Of a stretch of 64,000 nucleotides of DNA, positions 1 to 9,662 are shown piece by piece. The stretch lies in contig CAWDVG010000001.1 in assembly GCA_963805795.1 (NCBI GenBank), positions 1,690,672 through 1,754,671 on the forward strand. Reading direction: 5' to 3'. Both the position numbers and the translations under genes were made by a program. The notes below the pieces were generated by a model, which ran no database searches, was not told the origin of the DNA, and was given only the letters and a program-made list of their open reading frames with translations. Positions within the stretch are counted from its first letter, which is position 1; each line of letters starts with the position of its first letter. This DNA is from CAWARU01 sp963805795 (GTDB taxonomy: Bacteria > Pseudomonadota > Gammaproteobacteria > UBA6186 > Azoamicaceae).

Positions 1-2520
1 TAGAATAAGCGCTTCAGAAAAACTTTGCTTATCAATCAGTGCTAATTCATGAGGAAAGTGATCTAACACTTCTCTTAGAGTCTTACCTTCTATTGACCGA
101 CTAGCCATGATTGGAAATGCAGTTGGATCATTACTAGAAGAACCTTCTTGGCAAATAAAACGCATAATTGCAATTTGTGGAGTGATCTGTCCGAATAAAT
201 TTTTACCCAAATGATGCGCCATGAGTTCACGAACCAACAATTCTGGCTTTTCTTTCAGATGCATTCCGAAGGTTATTCCTGGGTAAATCTCAAAACGTAT
301 GGCTGCAACGTTGTGGCGGCCAAATAATATATTGTGTTTTCTAAAAATATATTTTCCCTGCTTGAACTCGAAAATTTGCTGGTAGATCTCTGGTCTTAGA
401 TAGTTTCTACCTCGCGGTCCAGCTAGACTAACATTTTCCTTATTGACTTTCTTGTCGCTAATAAACTCCAGAGCAAAATGCCAACTTAAATCGGCATTCT
501 GAGATAATAAGGACTGGCAGATGTCGGTATGAATACTGAAGTTACTAATACAAGCAATCCCATTCTCTAGGCTGACGAAACGGCCTGCACCGAGTGAGAG
601 TAAAATCTTAATTCCCTCTATCGCGCCATGTTCTATGGCAACATCTAATGCCGTTTTTCCATGCTTGTTTTTGGTGTCTAGCCTGATTCCTTCTTGGATT
701 AAGTATTCAATGATATGAGGACAATAAATAGAAGCAAAATGAATGCTTGTAGAACCATCTGGTAACGATTCTTGCATGAGGCTATTAAAGCTCTCTCGAT
801 ATGAACTGTAATTAGGTTCTGTCACAACCAGTTTTTGCAATGTTTCATTGATCGTTTTTGCCTCCGATTCCTTAGATTGTTTTCGTAGTTCCAACAAACC
901 TAATAGTTTAGGGGTTGCTTCCTTTCTTAATGCATAGGCAAACCGGACTGGATCCCCGCCGTGCAGTATCAGTAACTCTTCAGAATAGCGACTTAATAAT
1001 GGTTCCAATTCAAACCACAATTTTTTATGGGTTCTGGGTGATCTTAACAATGTTTGTAGTTCTTTAAGACGAGCAATAGCAAAACCTGGGAAGGTTGAAT
1101 ATAAATGCTGATGTAACTGTTGTGCTCTGTTTCCAAAATGAAGATCTAACCTTAAGTAAGGTTCAGCATACCCTATCATAAACGCCAGCCATTGTCTTAT
1201 GGCTGTTTCCGGGACTAAGTTTAAAATTTTTGCGGTAACAGAAGCAGAGCAGTCCATCTCTAAAAATTCAGTGATACCATAAAAGAGTGTTTTAGTTAAA
1301 ACACTATATTCAAGTACTGCTCTATCGATAGATTTTGTGATCTGAATGGCGCCTTCCAAAGCTCTATCATTATCAATTCCGATAATTTCTAAAAATAAAA
1401 TTTTCCCTGTTGGATCACGATGTACTCGCACCTTAAAATTACCACCTTGATGATGATCTTGTGGATTCGTTAATAATGCCAATAAAAAATGTTTAGAAAT
1501 ATTTTCTGGGTCGAATCGCTGAGATAGCAAGATTGGTAATTCTTTGAGAATTTCTTCAAGGGTTGAGTCCGGATATAACTGTTTTAGCGACTCAAGTCTT
1601 CTATAAATTAAAAATAAATCAGTCAAACTCCAAATGGAAACTTCTTTATATTTTGACATCAAAGCTAATATCGGTAGCAATGTAACGCCTTTGGATTCTG
1701 CAGAGGGCAAGCTCGCAGCCTGTAATGTCTTATTTTCAGAGATATTTTTTGCGATCAGATTTTTAGTCCAGCTTTCATTTTTATATTCGGATGGTCTTTC
1801 AGATAAGCGAAGATTATAGATCTCGTGAGCTAACCATTCACACTGCTCCTTCCAAGTTAATTTAGGATCAATGCCTTTTTCGTTGAGCCATTCTTGGTAA
1901 TAACTGCGTTGTAATAATGCTGGAAAATCTTGTTTTAATCTCGTGTCACCTAAGGCATTTAGTAGATCTTTTATTAGCTTTGGCAGACTCAATAAATCTT
2001 CTAGATGAATTCCCTCTATAGCCAAACTGGCTTGTAACATATATTTTTTGACAACATTGTTAGTATCTAACGGGAACTCAAGTACCAAAAAACGTGTGGG
2101 TGAAATAATTTCCCCACCCAACAGCAAGCTCATCTGATAAACCGCTTGCTCTGTTAAATACATCCTGGGGCCATCAGTTTCGTAGCTAGGGCAAAATTTA
2201 AAATAAACTTTTCCAAGTCGTGTTACTGCACTTCCTCCTGCCACGTTTTCTTTATTATGTTTGATTCCATCAGCATCCAATGATAATAGTCGTTTTGCAT
2301 TCTCGATTGAAATATAACGGGGCTCACCCAAGCCATAAATAGTAACAGATTCAATATTCGATTTTTTATCCTTCAAAATCCCTAGTTCAAATTTTGCGTC
2401 TATTAAAACTTTAGTTGTCAATGATGATTCTTTACTCGTTTTTCCTTCTTGTTCGCCTTTGTGATCTTGCATCAAAGACGAATTTTTAGTTAATGTAACA
2501 TTATCTTGTTGTTTCTTCAT
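1..2520 (-). CDS. Large ankyrin protein with kinase-like motifs, C-terminus outside window
   Basis: Open frame of 840 codons that runs off the left edge, so the C-terminus is missing. The ATG at 2520 follows a GGGGAG ribosome site about 9 nt upstream. A glycine-rich segment near residue 95 (GGSAVTRLGKVYFKF), LLTNPQDHHQGGNF near residue 355 and IGIDND near residue 380 are arranged like the nucleotide loop, catalytic loop and metal-binding Asp of PI3/PI4-kinase or HipA-like folds. Ankyrin repeats follow at about residues 580-640. A segment near residues 737-768 (RFEIYPGITFGMHLKEKP) resembles the start of a second such module. Large ankyrin proteins of this kind are typical of intracellular bacteria and are often secreted effectors. 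The frame and ankyrins are clear; the kinase fold is an inference from motifs. Confidence 0.8.
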   Translation of the reverse strand, partial: MKKQQDNVTLTKNSSLMQDHKGEQEGKTSKESSLTTKVLIDAKFELGILKDKKSNIESVTIYGLGEPRYISIENAKRLLSLDADGIKHNKENVAGGSAVTRLGKVYFKFCPSYETDGPRMYLTEQAVYQMSLLLGGEIISPTRFLVLEFPLDTNNVVKKYMLQASLAIEGIHLEDLLSLPKLIKDLLNALGDTRLKQDFPALLQRSYYQEWLNEKGIDPKLTWKEQCEWLAHEIYNLRLSERPSEYKNESWTKNLIAKNISENKTLQAASLPSAESKGVTLLPILALMSKYKEVSIWSLTDLFLIYRRLESLKQLYPDSTLEEILKELPILLSQRFDPENISKHFLLALLTNPQDHHQGGNFKVRVHRDPTGKILFLEIIGIDNDRALEGAIQITKSIDRAVLEYSVLTKTLFYGITEFLEMDCSASVTAKILNLVPETAIRQWLAFMIGYAEPYLRLDLHFGNRAQQLHQHLYSTFPGFAIARLKELQTLLRSPRTHKKLWFELEPLLSRYSEELLILHGGDPVRFAYALRKEATPKLLGLLELRKQSKESEAKTINETLQKLVVTEPNYSSYRESFNSLMQESLPDGSTSIHFASIYCPHIIEYLIQEGIRLDTKNKHGKTALDVAIEHGAIEGIKILLSLGAGRFVSLENGIACISNFSIHTDICQSLLSQNADLSWHFALEFISDKKVNKENVSLAGPRGRNYLRPEIYQQIFEFKQGKYIFRKHNILFGRHNVAAIRFEIYPGITFGMHLKEKPELLVRELMAHHLGKNLFGQITPQIAIMRFICQEGSSSNDPTAFPIMASRSIEGKTLREVLDHFPHELALIDKQSFSEALIL

Positions 2521-2660
2521 CAAAACATTCTCCCCTGCATGTTGTTATAGTAAGAATTAAATAACTAAAAACACTATGCTAAATATATAAACAGTATCCA
2601 GAGTATTATACAAAGTTGAAAATTGGCCGCAGTCTCTAAAAAAGATCGCGGCTATTACAA

Positions 2661-5600
2661 CTACTTATTTTGTGTAGCTGCAGTGGCCGTAAGTGCTGAT
2701 GGAGCTGTAGATGCCGTTGCCACTGTTGATGCATTAGCAGTTGCTGCAGCAGTATCAGACTGCTTTTGATTAAAGCTGGTCAGTATTGCATTAGGTTTCC
2801 CACCAGATTGGAGAGGGGAAGTAGTAGGGGTATCTAGCTGCAGCTCCCAAACCCTACCCTCTGGCCAATACTGACCTTTGTTAGGATTAGGTCCCAAGTT
2901 TAAATGACGTCTTGTCGCCTCTTCAACCGTTCCATAGCAGTAACCATAACGATTAACATCCGCGTTGGGATGAGCATATCTTAATACCTTCCCATCCGGT
3001 TGTAGAACTATCACCCCAGTATTTTCAAAGATAGCATTCGAGTTCCAGTTATCCGTTAATGTCAAATGATTAATCGTCTTTAATCTTTCCTTGCCTTTTG
3101 GAAAATCTGATTTAACTACGCGTACAATCCCATCTAAAAATACAGCATATAAACCTTTTAATTCACTTTGCTCTGGTGGGATTTCTTTATTTAAAGCCCA
3201 GGATTTCACTTTACGTATCACACTGCTGAATATACTAGGTTCATGGGCGATTTGATGATTATTATCACTTGTTATGTATTCCACTACTCTTGCGGCAGCA
3301 CAATTTGCAAATTGCTCTATTCCTTCTGAACCTGCGATCAAATGATGGATCTGATCTCGATACTTATTTGCTAATTGCTCCCCAGTATAACGAATAAAAT
3401 GAGTGCGCTCATAGGGAGTTACTGCTTGGAACAAACGTACCATTCTTTCTGCTTGCTGCTTACGAAAACGCTGACGTAAATACATAGCCAACTCCATAGC
3501 ACCGGAGATGATGATACCTGTTGGTAACGATAAACCTATCATTGGGATCGGAATATTAGGTAATTGCGAACCGACTTGTTTAACCATGTCTGCTTTGCGT
3601 CTATCTTCAACATCCTTAATAGCTTCAACTTCCCCATTAGACAATGCAGTAAAATAGGCAAAAGCAGCATCGACCTGTCTCTCAAAATGTTCACAAAATA
3701 CATCCTGAGCAGGACTAATTTTACCAAACTCATAGAGTTGTTTAGTTTCTGCTAACTTTTTTTGATCTGAATTGGGCTTTACGGTTGGCTTAGCTTGCCA
3801 TGGGGACTGTATAAGTTTCAATATAGTTTTAGTTAGTTTTTCAGCATCAAATACAAAGGACCATAACATTCCTTCATACATTGTGATTTTCTTATTAATT
3901 GCATCTTCTACTAACTTATTCACTAAAAGTGATAACAAAGTATTAATACTTCTAAAATCTTCTCCATGGAATAGGGAGGTAAATTCAGGTTTTTGCAAAC
4001 AAGTTGTTAATGCATCAAGTAATCTTTTTTTATTATCCCCTGTCACTAAACCACCATAACCTTTAGGTAGTTCAACTTCAAAATGCTTAATGACTAATTC
4101 GATAAAGGCCACACGATTGGCATGAATTTCTTTAGCTGAATCTTGCTGACGTCGAAGTTCATTTTCTAAAAATGTAAAAAGTTGAGTATCAAGGTTTCTT
4201 GCAAGCTCAATAGCTACTTTTTTGTCTGAATTTTGCAACGATAAATCACTTGACTTTTCAACCAAGAGATATACCCCTTCTTTAAAACCACATTTAACAG
4301 CGTAATGTAATGGACTTTGTCCTTGATACAGTCTATATAGTCCATCCGGATGTATTTTAATTAACAAGGTCAGCATACTAATACTCTTAACATCAATAGC
4401 AACTCTAAATAATTGTCCAACACAGGCTTCTTTCTGCAATTTTTCCTGCTCTTCTGCAGAAGCTCTAGAGTATGCACCACAATACTGTTTACCAATTTCT
4501 ACTAATAAAGCTTCATAAGGTAATCTAGATAATCGAGTAACACTAATCTCTTTTTTCACTTTCTGTTGGCTTATGGTTGCCTCTGTCTGTTGTTTTAGAT
4601 CACCTTCTTCTTGCTCAAAAAAGCTCTTATCTTGCACTAGAGCTTCATATACACAACCTTGTTGGTATTTTACAGTCACTGATAGCAGATCAACATTATT
4701 TATAACTCGGCTGGAGCCTTGTAATAAAGCTAAAACCATATTTACTCTACCGTATTTTGCTGCCACGAAAAGAGGCGTTAAGCTTTCCTTATTCACGCTA
4801 TGCATTGAGTGATGGCGCAACATAATTGGCAGCAGATCGACATATCCTTCTTTCGCAATAATGTGTAATCCGTTGTTACCCTCTTTATCTTTGGCTTGAG
4901 TATCAACTTTCGAAAAGTCTAAATATTCCTGCAGATTTAATGATCCATAATTGGCAGCTTCTAACCATAATGACCCCAGTTTTGCAGTATTTAAATACTG
5001 TTCAATTGCAGGCAAACTTCGAATATCTAGAGTAATGTCATGCATACATTCAAAAGCATTTTTGTAAGGTTTAATATCATTATATGTGCCCAAAATTAAA
5101 TGAATGGTCTCTACGTGATTTGGACGCAGCTTTTGTGCTTTAATAAAATAAGGTAAAGCTTCAGAATAGTGTTTTTTCTGCCTAAAGATTCGGCCACATT
5201 CAAGATACGTGCGACCCCTTTCTTGGATTTCTTTATCTTCTTGACTGGCTTTGCATTGATCAATGATCGCGCATGCTTCTTTTAAATCAGCTAAACAATT
5301 AGCTTGTTTTTCAGCATCTTTAGCATATAACCGAGCACGTTCCCTCAATGAATAAGCTCTAACTTCTTCGTTAGCACCCTTAATAGTAATTGCTAGGGTG
5401 AAATGATCGATGGCTTCTGTATAATATTTACTGGCATCTCTTTTCTCTAATAAAGTGCCTAATTCATAGTGGATCTGTGACTGCATTAATGGGTTGTTCG
5501 TCTTTGCAGCTGCTGTCAGGCTTTCAAGTTTAGCCTTTAAAGCAGCTGTAAATTCAAATTCTTTTATTTCTTGTGCAAGTTTACTACTGAGCTTATAAAA

Positions 5601-5900
5601 TGCAGTTTCATCCCCTTTGTCAATTAAATTTAATAATTCAAAAATGAGACTCAATACACCCTCTTTTTTAACTCCCTGCTTTAATAGTAAAAAGGCATCT
5701 TCAGGTAATTCTACAGAACCAGTTGATAATTTATCCCTTAATAATCTTAACTCTTCGGGGATTTTGTTGGATCCTTTTTCTTTGCTAATCCAATAATTGT
5801 TGTTTGCCATGACTATGCCATAGATTGTTTTTATTTCTAGCTTTCTTTTATTCTTTCTTTTCTCAACAACTTTTTCGGCATCTACTTTACTATTTGCCAT
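2661..5900 (-). CDS. TPR-ankyrin protein, 1079 residues, putative effector
   Basis: The ATG at 5900 is preceded by GAGGG 7 nt upstream, which favours it over the internal Met31. Residues about 140-290 read as degenerate tetratricopeptide repeats (for example YSEALPYFIKAQKLRPN). Ankyrin repeats lie at about 335-420 (GNNGLHIIAKEGYVDLLPIM, TPLFVAAKYGRVNMVLALL) and 495-570 (QSPLHYAVKCGFKEGVYLL). A helical middle is followed by a beta-rich domain at about 945-1040 with an LDGIVRVV and LQPDGKVLRYA pattern. The last 30 residues are almost only Ala, Thr and Ser. There is no signal peptide. Two large minus-strand ankyrin genes in tandem suggest an effector-type locus. Function is not assignable from sequence. 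Confidence 0.85.
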   Translation of the reverse strand: MANSKVDAEKVVEKRKNKRKLEIKTIYGIVMANNNYWISKEKGSNKIPEELRLLRDKLSTGSVELPEDAFLLLKQGVKKEGVLSLIFELLNLIDKGDETAFYKLSSKLAQEIKEFEFTAALKAKLESLTAAAKTNNPLMQSQIHYELGTLLEKRDASKYYTEAIDHFTLAITIKGANEEVRAYSLRERARLYAKDAEKQANCLADLKEACAIIDQCKASQEDKEIQERGRTYLECGRIFRQKKHYSEALPYFIKAQKLRPNHVETIHLILGTYNDIKPYKNAFECMHDITLDIRSLPAIEQYLNTAKLGSLWLEAANYGSLNLQEYLDFSKVDTQAKDKEGNNGLHIIAKEGYVDLLPIMLRHHSMHSVNKESLTPLFVAAKYGRVNMVLALLQGSSRVINNVDLLSVTVKYQQGCVYEALVQDKSFFEQEEGDLKQQTEATISQQKVKKEISVTRLSRLPYEALLVEIGKQYCGAYSRASAEEQEKLQKEACVGQLFRVAIDVKSISMLTLLIKIHPDGLYRLYQGQSPLHYAVKCGFKEGVYLLVEKSSDLSLQNSDKKVAIELARNLDTQLFTFLENELRRQQDSAKEIHANRVAFIELVIKHFEVELPKGYGGLVTGDNKKRLLDALTTCLQKPEFTSLFHGEDFRSINTLLSLLVNKLVEDAINKKITMYEGMLWSFVFDAEKLTKTILKLIQSPWQAKPTVKPNSDQKKLAETKQLYEFGKISPAQDVFCEHFERQVDAAFAYFTALSNGEVEAIKDVEDRRKADMVKQVGSQLPNIPIPMIGLSLPTGIIISGAMELAMYLRQRFRKQQAERMVRLFQAVTPYERTHFIRYTGEQLANKYRDQIHHLIAGSEGIEQFANCAAARVVEYITSDNNHQIAHEPSIFSSVIRKVKSWALNKEIPPEQSELKGLYAVFLDGIVRVVKSDFPKGKERLKTINHLTLTDNWNSNAIFENTGVIVLQPDGKVLRYAHPNADVNRYGYCYGTVEEATRRHLNLGPNPNKGQYWPEGRVWELQLDTPTTSPLQSGGKPNAILTSFNQKQSDTAAATANASTVATASTAPSALTATAATQNK

Positions 5901-6034
5901 TTCTTGACCCTCTCATTTGAATTAATGTTACCTAACTTACAGAAAAATGATTTTACCGATTGGCATCATTTAGGGATGTTTGCCCATTGCAATTGAACCC
6001 TGGAATTATTCTACTAACAATTTAAAGAACAAAA

Positions 6035-6053
6035 TAGGGGGAAAATCCCCCTA
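6035..6053. terminator. Short GC hairpin in a 492-bp gene-free stretch
   Basis: TAGGGGG and CCCCCTA form a perfect 7-bp stem around a 5-nt AT loop. The hairpin lies in 5901-6392, which has no intact gene. There is no long T-run on either side, so termination is only a possibility. The same stretch also contains a tandem repeat and an IS-A remnant, listed separately. Confidence 0.4.
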
Positions 6054-6212
6054 AGTAAGATTTCGACCGATATGCGCTTCAAAGTTGATATGTCCTTTAT
6101 TCAATAAATTTAATTGCAATAAAAAGTCCGAATTGATAGGAACTCGCTTTTAATCTAGGTTTTTCAAATATTATTCCAACACCTATTTTTAAAAAACAAA
6201 TTTCTGTTATAT

Positions 6213-6244
6213 TAGATTGAACGTATGCTAGATTGAACGTATGC
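6213..6244. repeat. Two tandem copies of a 16-bp unit
   Basis: TAGATTGAACGTATGC occurs twice back to back with no mismatch. The second copy abuts the diverged IS-A coding remnant that follows, so the duplication may mark an old insertion or excision border. Confidence 0.7.
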
Positions 6245-6283
6245 AGGTATTAATGCGGTGACACCTAAAAATAAAAGTTCTCC
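6240..6283 (+). pseudogene. Diverged fragment of the IS-A transposase
   Basis: Translation gives YAGINAVTPKNKSS, matching HAGINAMTPENKSS near the C-terminus of the IS-A transposases at 29, 35, 47 and 63 kb. Only about 44 bp are recognisable, and the flanks do not align. Confidence 0.6.
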
Positions 6284-6392
6284 AAATGTTTTAAAAACTA
6301 AAATCAGTCTGTTTCAATAACAAATTTCTTACGTTCCCAATACTATTCTGGCAATATCTAATGAATCATAAAAAAGATATCCCTAGTGAACA

Positions 6393-7147
6393 TCACTTAT
6401 GGATTTTTTTATCCTGTAAGAAGCCACCGACTTGGGTAGTCCAAAGAGTTTTATATAAACCATTCGCTTCCAGAAGTTCTATATGTGTTCCATCTTCAAC
6501 AATTTTTCCGTTATCGAACACTAAGATCCGATCCATATGCAGTAAGGTTGATAACCGATGTGCGATAACTATCGCTGTTTTATTTTGCATTAACATCCAT
6601 AAACTTTCTTGAATATGACGTTCCGTTACTGAATCCAGCTGGCTGGTCGCTTCATCTAAAATCAAAATGGGAGCGTCTTTTAGTATGGCTCTAGCAATTG
6701 CAATACGCTGACGTTGACCGCCTGAGAGTTTAACACCACGTTCTCCTACCAAAGCATTATAGTCTTCTGGCAATTTTTGAATGAAGGCATGGGCATGTGC
6801 TTTTTTCGCAGCCTCAATCACCTCATCATCCGTTGCTTCAATACGACCATATCGGATGTTTTCCATTAAACTGCGATGAAAGAGGGTGGGATCCTGAGGA
6901 ATTAAGGCAATATTTCGACGTAAGCTATCTTGGTTCAGCTCTAGAATATCCTGTCCATCTATAATAATATTACCCTGGTTGATGTCATAAAGTCTTAACA
7001 TAAGATTGACAAAAGTAGATTTTCCGCCACCAGACCCCAACAGCCTGCAAGAAAAGCTGTGCAAACATAAAGAAAAACTACGGCTTTATGAGGCTTCAAA
7101 AAATGCCAAATAAAAGACCAAATATTTTGCGGAAGTATAAAATTCAT
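6393..7147 (-). pseudogene. ABC transporter (fused permease-ATPase) with large internal deletion
   Basis: The first 35 or so residues (MNFILPQNIWSFIWHFLKP, then a hydrophobic stretch ending FLAGCWG) look like the start of an MsbA-type exporter. About 7040 the frame jumps straight into the ATPase domain: GGGKSTF (Walker A), LSGGQRQRIAIARAI (signature), LILDEATSQLD (Walker B) and IAHRLSTL (H-loop), through to a normal C-terminus. Nearly the whole membrane domain is missing, and the two parts are in different frames, overlapping at 6995-7064. Such a protein cannot transport. An ATPase-only product starting at an internal Met is conceivable but unlikely. The remaining ATPase sequence is well kept, so the deletion seems recent. 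Confidence 0.85.
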
Positions 7148-7158
7148 TTCTTGGGTCC

Positions 7159-7245
7159 TTACCCTTGCGCATCCTTCAAGGCATAATCCGCCGCTGAAGT
7201 TGCTTCCGACCATCCGGTACCACCCAAAAGACCAATTGTCTTCAT
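7159..7245 (-). pseudogene. N-terminal fragment of an aspartate/glutamate racemase-like gene
   Basis: An ATG at 7245 starts MKTIGLLGGTGWSEATSAAD, which has the N-terminal strand and GG loop of the Asp/Glu/hydantoin racemase family. The frame stops after 28 codons, against about 230 expected. It directly precedes the deleted ABC transporter on the same strand, so a deletion probably brought the two together. Confidence 0.65.
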
Positions 7246-7287
7246 AAATTTTCCCTTTATATTAACCTACAAATAAAAAAAAATTAT

Positions 7288-7833
7288 CTAGGCTGGATTT
7301 TTATTTAAGAACAACTTTTCAAGCCTCCAACCTTGTAGATAAATAATTTGCTCTAGGGAAATATCATAAAATTTTGCAGTTTTCTCGTTTTCAAAAGTAA
7401 CAAATGCAGGTTGACAATGTACACCGTGATCCTTAACCCCCGTCAATACTGTCAGATATTTCTTTACAAAACCAGGTAGTTTCTTTCCAAGGATGATACC
7501 GACGCTTTCCAGGCCTCTGGGATACATGTGAACCAAACGTGGAGCTAGCAGCTCAATAACAGACGTTGTAAAACCATTGCTCAGATCTAAGGGCTCTTCT
7601 AAAACATGTATTGAGACTGCACGACCATTAAATTGTGTTTCAACAAATTCACTACAAAAATTTTTTAATTGCTCTCTAAGCTTTGTGTATTCATCCATTG
7701 TTTCTACACGATATGAAAGATGGCTAATGGGCATATTTTTGATTGTAATGCCTATATTTTCTAAACGACTTAATAAATCAGAAAAAAATAATTGATAATC
7801 GCCTATCAATTCTTTAATTGCATTGTTCATCAT
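7288..7833 (-). CDS. YecM-family VOC-fold protein
   Basis: 181 residues, the normal size for the YecM family (PF06185), which adopts the vicinal-oxygen-chelate fold and is presumed to bind metal; its substrate is unknown. Family-like segments are ISHLSYRVETMDEYTKLRE at about residue 36, FNGRAVSIHVLEEPL at about 69, and VIELLAPR followed by YPRGLESVGIILG at about 91-116. The start ATG-ATG at 7833/7830 follows GAGAGGG. The gene appears intact. It lies downstream of, and on the same strand as, the amidohydrolase at 8005, separated by a small gene remnant. Confidence 0.8.
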   Translation of the reverse strand: MMNNAIKELIGDYQLFFSDLLSRLENIGITIKNMPISHLSYRVETMDEYTKLREQLKNFCSEFVETQFNGRAVSIHVLEEPLDLSNGFTTSVIELLAPRLVHMYPRGLESVGIILGKKLPGFVKKYLTVLTGVKDHGVHCQPAFVTFENEKTAKFYDISLEQIIYLQGWRLEKLFLNKNPA

Positions 7834-7843
7834 CTAACCCTCT

Positions 7844-7990
7844 CTATAAATACTCTTCTACTTTACAGATTTCAAAATATGAAATCAGTTCATTAACCTT
7901 CAAAATTTTTTGCACCGCTTCAATATCTATAATTCCAACTCCAAACCAGCCGGTTGAAGCAAAAGCATATGGTGTTAGCCCAAGAAAAGT
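7844..7990 (-). pseudogene. C-terminal remnant of an unidentified protein
   Basis: A 48-codon open frame without a start codon reads LTPYAFASTGWFGVGIIDIE and ends in CKVEEYL and a stop just before the YecM-like gene. Its composition is protein-like, whereas the opposite strand gives only low-complexity sequence. I do not recognise the family. Confidence 0.4.
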
Positions 7991-8004
7991 TTATAATAAA
8001 TCTC

Positions 8005-9279
8005 TTAAGTTCGATACAATTTTTCACCATGCTTATTAGCTAGGTCTCGTATTTCCTCTTCAGGTAAAATATTACAATAATAATTTTCTACAATAATTTT
8101 CCCATTAATTAAAACAGTATGAGGCTTAATATCGGGTGCATTGTAAATAAGGGCAGATTCAAAATTACCAAAGGAAACGGGCACGAAAGCATTTTCGTGT
8201 AATGACCATAAAAGAAGATCTGCGGGCTGTAGAGGTTCAATAGCACCTCCACAAGTGCCTATGATTTTATGTCCGTTAGAAACAAGAAACTGCATTACTG
8301 TGTCTGTCGTAATCACCCGTGGATCCTGATGAACTGCTGATTGTAGCAATAAACCAAAATAAGCTTCATTTAATATATTATTGGTATTATTATTACTGCA
8401 AGCATCTGTCCCTAACCCAATGGTTACATTAAAATTCATAAGGGCTTTAATGGGAGCTATCCCAACCGCCGTTTTAGCATTACTGACGGGGCAATAGATA
8501 ACGTTAGCCATTGCCTTGGCAATAAGGGCTATCTCTGTTTCATCAATATTAACAGCATGAATTAAATTCCAATCTTTAGATAGAACCCCTAATTTGTCTA
8601 AAAGTTTTACTGGCGATGTGCCACGAGATTGTATACAAGATTGAACAGATTCTATTCCTTCACTAACATGAATATTAATTTTAGTATGAACTTTTCTTGC
8701 AAGATTATTCATAAGCACGAGTAAGTCATTGGAAGCACTTTGAATGGAGGCTGATCCAATATGGATATCCATCATCTCTGTCTTTTCTTTGTATGCCAAA
8801 AGAAAGCGCTCTTCAATACCATGATACATTGATAATGCTGGTGAATCTCCGTGCCCTTCCCACAGATCATTATAAAAACAAGTAATCGCCCCTTTAACCC
8901 CTAAATTTTTGAAGGCCTTTATGACAGGATAAGGATTACTAGCAACTGCGTATATAGAGGTTGCCCCTGCTCTTAGAGCATCCATCAGTACAAATACTGC
9001 CTGAGCATAGCGATCTTCATCATCCTTTTGATGGTTACTATGCATTCGATGCAAAAGTTCAGTAATGGATAATTCATCAATCCGACGTCGATCGAATAAT
9101 TGATTGGGGTGTAAATGACTATTAACAAATCCAGGAGTAACAAAAAATTCAGAATTAGAGAATTCGATGTTTCCAGTCTCCAAAATTTCAACTTTTTCTA
9201 TTAAACTCTCATGAATATGAATATTGACTTTACAATATCCGTATTTAGAATTTTTAATAATAACATTATTCAATAACAT
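8005..9279 (-). CDS. Amidohydrolase, MTA/SAH deaminase-like
   Basis: 424 residues, typical of the metal-dependent amidohydrolases that deaminate methylthioadenosine, S-adenosylhomocysteine, guanine or related compounds (SsnA/MtaD group). Metal ligands are visible: HLH at residues 55-57 in VTPGFVNSHLHPNQ, the His of INIHVSEG, the His of NLIHAVNI, and the Asp of GLGTDACSNNN. The C-terminal beta-sandwich strand IKPHTVLINGKIIVEN is also present. The ATG at 9279 follows AAGGA with 7-8 nt spacing. The gene looks intact. Exact substrate cannot be read from sequence. A repeated hairpin element lies 30-90 bp upstream. Confidence 0.85.
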   Translation of the reverse strand: MLLNNVIIKNSKYGYCKVNIHIHESLIEKVEILETGNIEFSNSEFFVTPGFVNSHLHPNQLFDRRRIDELSITELLHRMHSNHQKDDEDRYAQAVFVLMDALRAGATSIYAVASNPYPVIKAFKNLGVKGAITCFYNDLWEGHGDSPALSMYHGIEERFLLAYKEKTEMMDIHIGSASIQSASNDLLVLMNNLARKVHTKINIHVSEGIESVQSCIQSRGTSPVKLLDKLGVLSKDWNLIHAVNIDETEIALIAKAMANVIYCPVSNAKTAVGIAPIKALMNFNVTIGLGTDACSNNNTNNILNEAYFGLLLQSAVHQDPRVITTDTVMQFLVSNGHKIIGTCGGAIEPLQPADLLLWSLHENAFVPVSFGNFESALIYNAPDIKPHTVLINGKIIVENYYCNILPEEEIRDLANKHGEKLYRT

Positions 9280-9306
9280 CTATGTTTCCTTCTCCACCGG
9301 GATTTT

Positions 9307-9370
9307 CTAGGAAATGAACACGGAAATACTCAGAAAAAAAAATTTTCTGAGCCAAAATAGGAGCTGCTTT
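9307..9370 (-). repeat. Palindromic repeat element, copy 1
   Basis: About 64 bp almost identical to 55270-55333. The centre is a hairpin (CTCAGAA at 9329-9335 pairing with TTCTGAG at 9345-9351) flanked by conserved arms, CTAGGAAATGAACACGG on one side and CCAAAATAGGAGC on the other. In both copies it sits just upstream of a minus-strand gene in the same orientation. Size and hairpin recall the palindromic elements (RPEs) of Rickettsia. Confidence 0.75.
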
Positions 9371-9662
9371 CCCCTTACAAAATGCCATGCTTTGCATATA
9401 ACCATAATCAAGCAAAAATACTGGCACAAACTTGTGAACACCATTATACAATAACTAGTTCTAGTTTTACCAAAGCTACGCATAAGACTCAAGCCGTCTA
9501 TAAATTAAGTTGATAAACTAAAAATTTCAGACAAACTGACAAACATTTTTGTGCTAGAGGCGAATAAAATTGGATAATTTGAGTTATTATATATTGAATT
9601 AAGTCAGCCTTAGAAATCATACTGACTTTTAATTGTATCTGAAAGCTCTACAAAGGAAGTTT

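Noticed and set aside
3539..4812. Several overlapping frames on both strands within the TPR-ankyrin gene
   Set aside because: They are shadows of the 1079-residue frame, without ribosome sites or recognisable products.
9266..9492. Minus-strand frames upstream of the amidohydrolase
   Set aside because: They consist largely of the palindromic repeat element and lack ribosome sites; the amidohydrolase has its own good start at 9279.
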